A stretch of 64,000 nucleotides of DNA from contig NC_092471.1 of the NCBI RefSeq assembly GCF_047495875.1, positions 4,857,001 to 4,921,000 on the forward strand, in the 5' to 3' direction. Each line of letters opens with the position of its first letter. The first letter of the stretch is position 1. This DNA is from Pithys albifrons albifrons (taxonomy: Eukaryota > Chordata > Aves > Passeriformes > Thamnophilidae). Below the pieces are notes generated by a model. That model was not told where the DNA came from and ran no database searches. It worked only from the letters and a program-made list of their open reading frames with translations. The position numbers were made by a program, and so were the translations under genes. Below, piece after piece: positions 1 to 12,200 of the stretch.

Positions 1-3000
1 ATTAATGCTTGGCACTGATGCTGCTGGTGGGTTTGTAAGGCTAAACTCTTTGGGTTTATTTAACTCAATTCTATTCTTTCTGTTCTGTCCTCTAGGACTG
101 GCATTAATGCCTCACAGGCAAATGAAATACAGTGTTCCAAAACTACTTATTTGCTACATGATTTATGTGCTACATAAACGTTTTGCATTCTTCTCAAGCT
201 CTCAGCAAGCTATTCACCATAGTTGGGGTTTTTTTGAGAAACCAGCAAATGTTATGTACTACATAGCATCAAAGTCTCTTTTACAACTGCATAAAAGAGG
301 AAAGGGCATGTGGAAGGAGAGGGAAAAGGAGGATTTCACCCCCTGAAAATTCCCCAGACCACTCTGAGATGAACTGAAGGGGTGGAAGTCTCTGTCTCAG
401 TGGGCAATTCATTTGGGCTCTCTGCTGCCATTTCCTAAGTGATTACTCTCCCCATCACTTCCTTGGTTATTATGAGTAGATGTTTCTTGATTTCCAACTG
501 CTGCTTTTTGAAAAAATAATTACAAATTCAGTAGAGGAGACAGAACAAAAGATGCTAACTGTCCTGCTGGTAAAGGCCCTCAAGATGGGTCTGGAGAGAC
601 TCAGATTAAAAGCTCTAAATCAACAAATATTTAATTACTTTATATGTAGCAGAACAACGATTGCAAGAAAGTATGAAAAGGAGCAACTTCAGAGCAGCAA
701 ATCAACATGATGCTCCTAAGATGTGAGACTTCCAATGTAGTTCATATCAGAGCCTTTGGGGTTGAACTAATCAAAGCTGCCTGAGTAAAACTGCAAAACA
801 ATCCAAAGAGCTTTGGCCTTTTCCCTCTGGTGTAGGATAGGGTAAAATGCTTGAATCAGAAAATACACTTGAAGTGAGCTAATAACAAACAGAAACAAAT
901 AGGTGACGTTGATCTCCTTCCTTCTCTAATGAATCCCTTTCCTGAATTCCCCATCTCCACTGACTGGGATACTGATGGCTTTAACTGAGATGTGCTTTAT
1001 AAGCTGTTTCCAGCCCATGTGTCCCCATCTTGTTGGTTTTGTGTTGTCCACAAAGTTCCCATTTTGGCAAAGCAGAGCCAACTCACCCTCAGGAACACCA
1101 GGAGCCCCTGGAAATGCTGCAGGGGACACCAAGACAAGGGAGGACTCATGGTGATGTTCTATTTTCAGCCAAAACAGAGAAGCCAAGGAGACCATCACGG
1201 TCCTTCTGCTGATCCCCGGCCAAGGAGCTCTGTCCTAGCAAGTGCATTGATATGAGTGTCCCAAAGTTGATTTGACAACAGAAGAGGACAGGTATGCAAG
1301 ACTTGTCTCAAGTTTAAGGTCTTTTGTGTCTTTAGCTGACAGGCTGAGGAGAACTGCACCACAGGCAGCAGAAATGGGTCAAGCACTGGTGATGGGACAT
1401 CACACTGTGAAGAAAAGCACTGAAGGGGAGAATCTTTAACATCATTAAAAAAAAAAAAACCAAACTGAAGTGTCTTTTCTTGAAATCAGAAATGTGATTA
1501 GAGATTCAACAGTTGCTTCTAAGGTGACACAATGAAAAGGCTTGCTAAGGATTATACAAGACACAAACACACATATAAAGGTTAAAAAAGAAAGAAAATG
1601 TTTTACCAGAACCTCAAGGTGATGCTGAGTAAACACAGAACATTAAACATAAAACTCACTAATTTGTAACTTAAGAATGAAATTTAAAAAAGCAATTCTT
1701 CAGTAAACATATTATATGCAACTCTGGAAACAATTAGAAATCAAGGTAAAATGGAAAAAAAACCCCAAATGTGCATTTAGTAGGTATTAAAAAAAATATC
1801 CCCTGGAAACTTGATGTGCACACAAAATATAATTTCTTGTGAAGAACAGATTGATTCGTTTCTAACACAAAAAGTTGCATTTCTTACCAGACAGAGGAAA
1901 CCTTTGGAATAATTTGAAGAGCTCGGAGCACCTAATTATAAGTTTTTTAAGCTAAAAATCCTGACAGTCCAGCAGAGGGTAACCAAAGACTCAAGGCTTT
2001 TAATTATTCAAAAAAAAAATTAAAGATGGTAAGCCTGTCATCTCTGACAAAGAGAAGCTGATGGGAGAGCAGCAAGACAAACTGTTCCAAAGGGAATAGA
2101 AAGGCAAATTGTTAAAACTGTACTGCAGCCAGCATTGAAAAGAGATAGAAAGAATTAATGAACACTGAAAAAATAAGATGTTGACCTGAAATAGTCAGAA
2201 TGACACAGGGATATTAAAAAATGTATATTTTGTAGGGCTGTCTGTCCCCAGCAAAGGTGTCCTGCCACTGCCAGGAGTGCCATCCCTGTTCCCCACAGTG
2301 ATCCCAACAGTCTCCATCTCTAGTTAATGTTGGTATGTTCTTACCAGCAGAACTGCTGGTTTACAGGACTTTTAACTGGGCAGTTTCATAACTCCTTTTG
2401 TCCAGGAGAGAAATGTTTACAAATGAGATTTTCCAAAGTACTCCTTGCAAAAGGCAGAGAAAATGAAAACACACCTTTAGGAACAAATGCAAGGAAAGGT
2501 CTTGTACCTTTTTGCATCCTTGTAAAAGGAATTCCTTGCTAAGAGAATTATAAAATTAACAGTCTTGGAATAAGAAAATAAAGTTTTGGAGACACTAATG
2601 GAGAAAAAGTAGTCCCTGAGCTAAAGAGTAGATCTTAACTAAAGAGGAGCCACCTCATTCTCAAATTCTTTCACTATGATTTTGGATAAATACAATTTTA
2701 AAGTGAATTCCCCTTGGAAAAAAAACCTACAAGTTTGAATAAAAGGGAAACAAATTTGGAATTCCAAATAATTATTGTTTTAGCTACTGAGATTTTAAAT
2801 ACAATGTATTTTTCTCACTGCTTCTAAACCAAAGATTACCTTGTTCAAAAGCACTGTGTTATCACAAAGATAAGACAAGTGCTCCAAACTGACCTAAATG
2901 TTTCAGAACAAACTTGCCTCTGATGTGGTTGCATTCCACTCCTTATATCACCCAGTGATTTACAAAATGGGATCTAGGTTTTAATAATTAAAAAGTCTTG

Positions 3001-3290
3001 CTGAGATATTTATATTCTTTTCCTAGCCTATGACACAAGTAAGAATGCCTTCCCAATAATTATTTAAAAAATAATTTCTTAGGCCTTGATTTCCAATTCA
3101 ATCCAACAGTAAATCTAGTAAGAAATTTATATGACTTAATTCAAAGCATCTAATTGAATGATTTAGCTTTGTGTAAATGTAATGAGCCATTTCATAAAAT
3201 CAATAACATTGTAAAGTATAAACTAAATTATTATAAATGAAGGCAATAAAAAAGAGCTCCTCTGTGTTAGCAAGGGTGACACTTGATTAA
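1..3290. other. AT-rich DNA without recognisable gene
   Basis: No open frame here has a recognisable domain. A GC-richer patch lies at 2236-2312. Short poly(A) runs occur near 1446 and 2010. I see no repeat family. Confidence 0.6.
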
Positions 3291-3790
3291 TGGGTTATTA
3301 TTGTAGGTTGCAACAGAGCAGGCAGAAGAGACTGGGCTGAAATTTCCAAAGGTACAAAGGCTGGCTGCCCAACATGCACTCAGGATGTATGTGAGCAGCA
3401 AAACTTTCACAGACATACGTGGACATATTCCCAGGAACTTGAGCTGCCAGTGTGCAACTCAAGTTCCCCATAGATGCCAGTCCAGGCAGGGCAGAGATCG
3501 CACCCCTGCCCATGAAAGTACCTCCCCTCCACTCCTGACCCCAGGGACTGATTCACTGCTTTGCTCTTTAAAAGGCACTTGTTTAAACTCTCCTTGGATG
3601 GGGAGGGACAGAGGTCACTCAGTGGGAGCTCACTCTGCTCTGCTTCAGCTGCTGCTGGAGACACCACCCCTGTGCAGCAGGGAGTGCTCACAGCTTGGGT
3701 TGGGCTTCTGCAGCCCAGCCTGAGTGCACAGCACAGGGAGATGTCTCTGTCTGCACATACCCTTGTAGGTGTGTTTCCTTGTCTTTGAAA
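3291..3790. other. GC-richer patch of unknown nature
   Basis: Base composition shifts to about half G+C, and overlapping frames are open on both strands (for example 3407-3835 minus). Both facts follow from fewer stop codons in GC-rich DNA. A decayed dispersed repeat is possible, but I cannot identify one. Confidence 0.4.
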
Positions 3791-5625
3791 ATATAGTCTC
3801 ACATAGAGTTTGACCAGCAAGGTGTGTTCACACAAACACTGCTACTCACAGGTCAGTATTGGCCATGAATAATAAATTCCAATACCTTCTTACCAAATAC
3901 GTGCAATTTTTCTTCTGTGAGTAGGGAACACATTTAGAAAATTGTTATTTAGGCAAATGGCTTCTTTTAAGCACTATTTGCTAACCAACAAAAATGAAGT
4001 GCTAAAAACCTCCTACAGAAATGAACATAAAAGTGGGACAGGAATAGCTTACTTTCTACACAAAATACACGTATCTGCCTACACAGCCACATATCCCCAA
4101 GCTTCAAAGAGTATAAAAATGGAGCTACAATTCTAAGCTCCTGAACCAAACAAAGAAATTCAACATTTAGGAATGCTACCTCTATTCTTCTTTCCTTCAC
4201 TAAAGTACAATATACTCAGTGGTTTTCAGAAAAGCTTAATGATTAATTACATGGATGGAATTTCTTTTGCAAGCATGCACTGCACACTTACACTGATATT
4301 CCATTGCACAACAAAATTCTAATATGAATTCATATATATAAATATGCATTACTGTATGGGCACATATATATACTCATGTCAGTAATGTTACTAAATTATA
4401 TTGGTGTATATAAATGCGTGTTATATATTACATACTTTATGCAATTTGCAATTATGAAATGCAACAACATAAATACACAAATTCATCAGATAAAACTATG
4501 GCATAATACATATTATTTAGATATTTCCTGTATATTGTTATATACATGTGTACATATTTCTATTTAGAAAATAAACATTTAAAATTAAAATAAAGCTATA
4601 TTAAACAGTATGTCTTAATCCCAAGTCAAGCAATTTATATATAAACTCTACCCAATTCACCCAACTTCAAATAGTTTAAGACATTCAGCCATGTTACAAT
4701 CAAAAGGGCATAATATCCTAAAAGTTTAATAAAATTTATTAACAAAGACCTACAATAAATACAATATATAAGCACATTACATTCCAGCTTCACTACCTAC
4801 AAAGTTGTCTGATTAGTCCACTGCTATATATTGGTGTTAAAAAATACTACTTTACACCTGAGACATATTCTAACAAAGTTATTTCTCTCTTATGACACCT
4901 TCAAAATCTGAAAAGTATGATGTCAATGACACTAAATATTCGAAATACTGATTTAAATGTCAAGGCCCCTGCTATTTATAAAAAGTTATTTCTAGGATTG
5001 CATGTGGAACAGCAAACACCAGTGCATACAGTTTTTCTATGCTCTGACAAACTGTTCTCTTTTAATAAAAATGAACAATTTTCCTTGGCCCACCTCCAAA
5101 TGCCCTTCGAAGAAAATGGGGTTTTTTTATGAAAAATTTAAAAATACAAATAGAGATTTTTATTTTTTTTCTATCTGTGCTGCCTCATTTTCTGATGAGG
5201 GGAATAGCAATGTACTTTATTCATTGTAAGTGTTCATTGGCTGGCTGGGCTACAATAGCTGGAAGTATTTTAGCCTTAGAGTTACCAGCTTAGAGAAAGA
5301 CATGAGAGGAACAATATTATTTTCACTACAAAGCAGAATGAAACAGGAACATTTCCTTTGGTTTCTGTCAGTGATTCCACCCCTGCAGAAACAATCTGAG
5401 GACACCCTCGAACAAAGAAAAGGTAACAAGAGAAATGCAAGAGAAAGCGTGAACGAGAAGAAAGGTCTTTTAAAATAAAACTCCACAAATTTGGATTGTA
5501 TGGCAGAAAAATGCCAAGCCCTCCCCAGATTTCAAGTATTCTGCTTGACTTCACTAAACCCAACATCATTTGTGGCCCTGCAGTACATACAGCGGTTCAT
5601 GTGAAAGGAATTGCTCTCCAGAACA

Positions 5626-5658
<33 letters not shown>

Positions 5659-6060
5659 TCCTCCTCTTCCACCAAAGATTTCTGTTCCTGCATAACAGTA
5701 TTTCTGACCTAAAACATATCACAAAATGTAAACTATAACATGAAGTGGAAAACCGCTGTGATTAAGAGAAAATAAGAATGCCACAGGCAGAAAGTGTCTC
5801 GATCCACAATCCTGCTTGGAAAGCACAGAGGAACACAAAAAGCAAAAACACAGGTCAGCCTCAGGCCACAACAGATTAATAGAGGGAAACAATCAATGAT
5901 CTGAAAAAGTTAGGCACAAAATCAAGCCACATGCTCACTGAGTTGCAGATTTATGGCAAAATCCACATCTTAAATTTGCCTCTAAAATGGACAAATGATG
6001 GAAGGCAACAAGTTTTTACTAAAGGCAAGAGCTGCTCACCCACTGTTATTCCCTAAAAAC
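3791..6060. other. AT-rich DNA, no gene seen
   Basis: Between 4320 and 4800 the sequence is extremely AT-rich with TATA phrases. Apart from the (CA)15 repeat nothing identifiable is present. Confidence 0.6.
5627..5656. repeat. (CA)15 microsatellite
   Basis: An uninterrupted run of fifteen CA dinucleotides. It is long and pure enough to be length-variable between individuals. Confidence 0.97.
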
Positions 6061-6098
6061 GGAGGAAAGAGAGCCATCTAGCTGCTGCAGGGAAATTA

Positions 6099-6360
6099 GC
6101 GGGACACACGGAATTTAACAGCGGCGCCTTGATGGGTCCTTGAATGTTGGACCATCGGCACAACGAGACAGTTGGCAGGGACTGCGGGGCAGCGCCGCGC
6201 TCTGGGGAGGCAAAACACCATGGGCAAAACAGTGGCTCCTGCAAGAGCTCCTGCAGCAGAAGCCAATGGATTTTCACCTGGGAAGATAAAAACGGTGAGG
6301 GATTGAGGGATTGCTTGTCTCTGAACCGCAAGAATTGCTTTCGGTTCAAAAACTGAACGA
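6099..6360. promoter_or_regulatory. CpG-dense patch in AT-rich surroundings
   Basis: Ten CpG dinucleotides lie between 6100 and 6199, including GCGGCGCC and AGCGCCGCGC, with four more to 6360. The flanks have almost none. This could be an unmethylated regulatory element or an alternative promoter. It could equally be the leader of a decayed retroviral copy on the minus strand, where AATAAAG occurs just before the patch (plus-strand CTTTATT at 6432-6438). No open frame here is recognisable. Confidence 0.35.
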
Positions 6361-9250
6361 AAGATTGCCTTGGTTCACATGAGTGATGAGATAGTCAGAA
6401 ACCTGGCAGGAGAGAGGAGTGAGAAAACATTCTTTATTGCAGGGTGTTGGACTGGTCTGGGCAGGGAGATAAGAAGCACCTGGTCAGCAGAGCACTCACA
6501 AATATGGGCAGTTTTGCTCAGGACAGGATAGAGGATTTAACAGGTAAACAATAGAGAGATTAATTTGGTGTCTGGCAATAAAGCTAAATATTTAAAGCAC
6601 TTAGAAATAAGTTCCAGTGGAATTTCCTCCTGAGATGAGGGTTTCCCATTTTGCATGAAGCATTATTTCTACCCAATGATTTCTGCCAAAGGTGTTGAGC
6701 AGAAGCTGCATTTCCACTCGGGTCAACAAAACACAACACAGTAAAGAGGAGGCAGGTTGGGCACACCTGGAGGTCTGTGTATGGAGGAAAGGAGGAATAT
6801 GCAGTACCTCCATTCATATAAAATGTCATTCCCTTTCACACCAATACATCAATTACACTCAGGAAATTAAGATCTACTGTTCTATTTTTCACATATGAAA
6901 GAGTTTTGCGTAGTATTGGCCAATGCCAAGGTTTAATCTATCTGATTTCCATCAGAACATCCTTGCCCCTTTCACCAACGTGATCTGCTCCATAGCCTTG
7001 ATCCAGAATGCTTCTTTGATGTGCAGAGTTTTTGAGATCTTGGTAAGAAATGATGCAGATTTGAATGCTGGGATTCAAGTCAATGACTTACGGTTACACA
7101 GAACATAAGTTAGTATTTTCCAAAGAAATAAATATGCATAATATATAGAACATCTCCTACTGCTATTATTTAAGGGATAGATCTGTGAAAGAACTATTAC
7201 ATACAAGCACTGAATGTTTCAGTGGAATAGCTTTTCTCTAAAGCTGAAACAATGCATTTTTTTGTTTTGTCTACTTAAAAACCACTACCTTGACAAAATA
7301 ACAGGTATGAACTACAAAAAAATAAAACAAAATTTAGCAGTCACCAGTGTCCAGCACAGTATCTCACATCTGCACATACACCTGATATTAGCGTAGAAGA
7401 ATTTTAGCACTTGAATAACTGATGTTCATCCAGTCACAAAACTAATAAAAGCTATCCTACATTTCTCTATACAGAGAGATATTACCAGCTGAACATTGAA
7501 TACCAGCAATGGTTACTTTGATTTACACTGGATAACTCATAAACAGCACTATTCTTTGCCACACCCAAAATGCTTGCCATAAATCCTACCAACCTCCACC
7601 TTCAGCAAGGACTACAGACAGAGACTGAAGTTGCCTTCTGCTGTTTGGCTTCTCCCTTAAGACCTACTTATCCAATGATGTGCCCATCAGTGAAATGACC
7701 TAGCTCAGAAAGGCCTATTGAGCACTGGAGCTGTGATGTTCCATCCCAAACTGCCTTAAAAACCCCCAGAAGTGCCATCCTTATCATCCATTGCTCACAG
7801 ATTCAAATGCCGTGAGTGTCAATTCAACAAGCAGGGCATGCAAAATGTTCATCTTCACAAACGAGTCATGGAAAGTGTCACAGGGATATATGGTGGAAAA
7901 AATCCCAGTCTGTGTAATACTGGGAAAAAGTGTTCTCTGATCAACAATATTTGTAAAGCTTGTCAGCTTTGATTAAATGATAGAAGCGTGTTTAGATAAG
8001 TTACTTAACAAGAAAAATTTTAACAATAGACTGTGATGATCTAAATATTATATTTGGCTGTTTTCCTTTTGTAAAAATTGTATCCTTTGCAGCAGTGGAT
8101 ATCCCAAAGCCCCAGGCTCCAAAATGCTTTTCAAAGATCTGAAGCTCCCTCTGAGGTAGGGAAATCAGCTTTAATACCTTGCAGGTTTAGTACTGCTTCA
8201 AATACCTCACAGATTTACTATTCCACCCACCTGTTCAGTGAAACACTGGTAGTAGGTAGATGTTTGTGACCTTTCCAGACTTTAGGATATCTGTTGTTTA
8301 CAACGTCTCCATTCAATAATGACTTGAAAGCATTTTTCACATATGATGTATACGGGTATTGGTACAAGCATCAGCATTGCTGTCTTAATCCACATCTTGG
8401 TTTCATCAGTTATTTTCTCCTAGGAGACCTGAAACACATTTATCTTGGTAAACTATTGACATTTTGAACCTTTGGAATTTTTAGGGCACATTGTGTTGGG
8501 TATATCGAAGCACTAATAAGTGTCAAGCTTGACTCAAGATGGTTCAGTAGGAAAACAGTCACTCACCATGAGGGGAAGGGTGGGGTGTGAGGGCACTCAG
8601 TCCCAGGTAGTCTTCATGGGTGCTCTCCCACTCCCAAAGGGCAGCTTTGATCATAGTCCTGATCTGAGGGAAACCACGTCTGCAGGGTTTGGTTCGGGTC
8701 TCCTTTAAACCAGGTTGTGTCAGAGCACCTGGTGATGGTCCAGAAACTTCTCTGGGATGTGGCCTCTCATGGTCTGGAGACTGTCTGCTGCAAAGAGGTC
8801 CCACCCTTTGCATCCCCACCACTGGGCCAGGGTATGTGCTGTAAATGCCAGTGTGTGAATGCTCCTGCCACACAAATCCCTCATAATTTAAGAATGTACA
8901 TAATTCAAAATAGTCAAATAAAGCCCAGGCAAAATATCTGGTGATGTAGGAAGTGTTTTCTCTATATCTGATACATGGTGAGGGACATTTCTCTCTCTCT
9001 CACACATAGTTCTACTATGGAGTTAAAGTTAAGGGCAAGTGTGTAGAGCAGATTATATATTAAGAATCAAAAAACTGATCTTGGAAATTACTATAGTGCC
9101 AAAGACTATGAAAAATGTCAGTGAAATAAAAACTAGAATGAAAGAACTCTTCCATCTCCAGTCCTGTGGCTCCAAACATGCTCATTGTGTCTCCAGACTT
9201 AGGTTGCCTTTCCTTATCTCAAGCAGAAAGTAAGAATAAATAGGAGCTGG
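6361..9250. other. No recognisable gene
   Basis: Mostly AT-rich. The stretch 8559-8873 is GC-richer and open on the minus strand for 104 codons, with no recognisable motif. Confidence 0.55.
8990..9006. repeat. Short (TC)n-(CA)n run
   Basis: A run of alternating TC followed by ACACA, under 20 bases in all. A minor simple repeat. Confidence 0.7.
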
Positions 9251-12200
9251 GGGAGGGGGGAAAGAGAGGTAATTTGCCTAAGAGAGTTAAATGAGATGAC
9301 TCTGGTCTCTTTTCCTTTGTTATTCCATGCCTAATGAAGTGTCTGGGTAGTTGGAACAGCTCCTGCAGCATGATCTGATTGTTGTAGTTGCCTGTTTGTT
9401 TGCTGTGAGTTATTGTTTTATTTGGCTTTCATTTCTGAGCTGTTTCCCTGGTCTGTTGGGCAGACGGATGCTGCTGGATTGTGTTTATGAGCCTGTAAAT
9501 GATTGGGGAGCTGTTTCTCTAACATAAGAGATTACGAGGGAGACAGAGAGGGGTTGTGCTGTGCTGTGCTGGGAAGAGCACAGACTGCTGCAGCATATGA
9601 TGGTCTTTCTGCATCCAAAACCCAAAGCAGCATTTGAATGCACAAAAAATTGTGTGTTTTTGTGTTGGTTTTCTTTTTTTTTTTCAAAAGCAAACTAGTT
9701 GGTCAGTGAATGCTTCAAATTACCCAACATTCTTCATGTCAAACAGCATGTTGAAGGACTCAGTGTGATGAGAGTCAATATCTCCAACAGGGGCTTCTTG
9801 CAGCTACTTATATCTGCCTGTGAAAAGGATGACAAAGGGATTTCATCTTCACACCTGTAGCTGCTGGCTTCCTATTTAAGTTATAATCAATATTTTTGTT
9901 TATGCCAGAATATAACATCAATCACCATGCTGTATAAATCAAACCTTTTGAAATTAAATTCTCGTGCTTCGCTGCAGGGGTAAATGAATATTTCGTGAGT
10001 GTCCAGTGAAAATCAGTCAAATTCTTTCTGGACTGAAGAAGATATGCCTTACCTTGGGAAATTACTTACCACTTCTGGAAAAACTTGGATTTTTTTAGTT
10101 TCAATTTCTCATTTTCTTAACCACTTTGAAGCACATGGAATCATAGCTATTAACAAAATATTCTGTGAGATAAGGAAGGGGACAACGGGAAACTGAAGAA
10201 AAGGGGAAAAGTTGTGTGTCCTTTACAAAAAAAGGAATTGCAAATGCCAAAACAAAAATTTGGCACATAATCATAAAAAATTTCAATATTCACCCAAGCT
10301 CTCCATCAGAAGGTAGATTCTGGCTTTTGCTAAGGGAATTAAAAATCTGTAATAGTACAGAGGGCTAAAAGATTGCCCATTTAGTTCTGCTAACATTAGG
10401 CATTATTAATAATGGCCTTTTGTATTTCTTTTACACAAGGGCACTACAGCAAGTTCCAGTTCATTACTATAAGGGTTTTCACCTCATTTAAGGAATCCTG
10501 AGAGCTCAAAAATTGTCCTGATAAATCTCTCTCCCAGGAAACATTTCATCCCAACAGTCTTTTTGAGTAGGAAGATAATATGAAGGCAATGGTAGGGCTC
10601 TTGCTACTATACTTTTTAGGCAAAACACAGAACAGAAAAACAGATCATCAGCAGTAACTATGTGATACATCAAAGAAATTAATGTCATTGTACAGAGGTC
10701 TTTAGCTACCACAATGTAGAATATCCACTCATCACCCACTACACTGGAGGTAACTGCTATTTCTTAGGTTGCTTACAATTTAACATTGAAGTTCCTCAAG
10801 AGTCCAGATTTCTTCTGTGTAGGTTGAGTCAAAGGAGTTGGAAAAATGAAGAAATAGGGACAAAGTTTCTATCATAATTCCCTTCCTCAGCTTCTATGAA
10901 TAAAGCATTACTGCTTTGGCAATTATAGTCAGGTAGAGAGCCAGGGATCCTTGAATACACACCTGAGTGATCCTTTGGTCAAGTCCTCCCTTTCCAACAC
11001 TGGCAATCTCCCACAACGTCACTTGGAGTTACTGGGACAGTCAGTTATTCCTTGTGCCTGTCAGATGAATGCTGGGAAAAGGAAAAAAAACTATTAATGA
11101 GCAAGAAAATGTACCAACATACTCATATCCAACTGACTCAGTCTCTCCATGAAAGATTCTCAAACCTGCTCGTAGGCATGGCAATAGAAGGAATTCCAAC
11201 TCTGATCTCTACCAGAGAACCTCTGAGGTTTTAAACATAATAGCTCAGCTCTGCAGCCTCCCAGAATAAAATACCCATTTCATTTAGTATTCCTGTTCCA
11301 GCCTGCAGCCATACTCTCTGCTTCATGTAAGCAAAAATACTGAAACCAGCTGCAAGAACTAAATGAACCAGCCTGTGTTGTCCTTGGGCTTGGTCCATTC
11401 CCTCCCCCAGAACCCTCAGTCTAGGGAACACTTCAGTACCCTCTGTGGGGCCAAGACCATTAAGAGTTAAGACTAAAATGCACCTGCAAACTCAGTTGGA
11501 TGTGCTTGCTGTGGAACCAGCCCCTTCCATCAATAAATTCTGCTTCTGCAACTGATATTTCAGGCAGTCACTGAAAGATGAGTGACACAGTTGGTTTCAC
11601 TGGCAGAGCACACAAGGTTTTATTTGTCAACAAATGGGTTTCATGATCCATCATTAACACTTGATTGATTGGCCCGGCGCTTTGGCAGAATAATTTTTTA
11701 TCACACTTCTCTGCACAGAATGTATTTCAGGAACCATCTTACACACTGATTCGCTGGCAGGGGCTCTGTTGGCAGAAGGCAGAATGTTTCCTTGCATTCC
11801 TTGCTGGTCAGTGTGAGAGTGTGGAGTAGATAACATGAGGGACTACGTTATGGCTTTACATCTGTTTTTGTTATGATCAGATCTGTTCTTCCTCTTATCA
11901 CAACACAAACAAGTCTCATGTTGTTTTCTCATTCAATCTAACACAATCCAGATTATCAGTTGCAAAAAATTAAAAAAGATAATAAAAGAAATCAACCAAA
12001 AAAATGCCCAACCCAACTAACCATTCTATAACCCAAATTTTAAATATTTATCTTTCCATTTTTTCCATCTTTCTTTGTGCAATAAATACATTCAATCAGA
12101 GGAAAAATACACGAACTCACTGTGACAGATTGGACTTCATCTGTCAAGATTTCATGTTTGATATAGACTGGAAGTTGTAGATAAAGGGGAAATATTCAGG

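Noticed and set aside
3407..3835. 142-codon minus-strand frame overlapping a 112-codon plus-strand frame
   Set aside because: Both strands open at once in a GC-rich patch, with no domain, signal or splice support.
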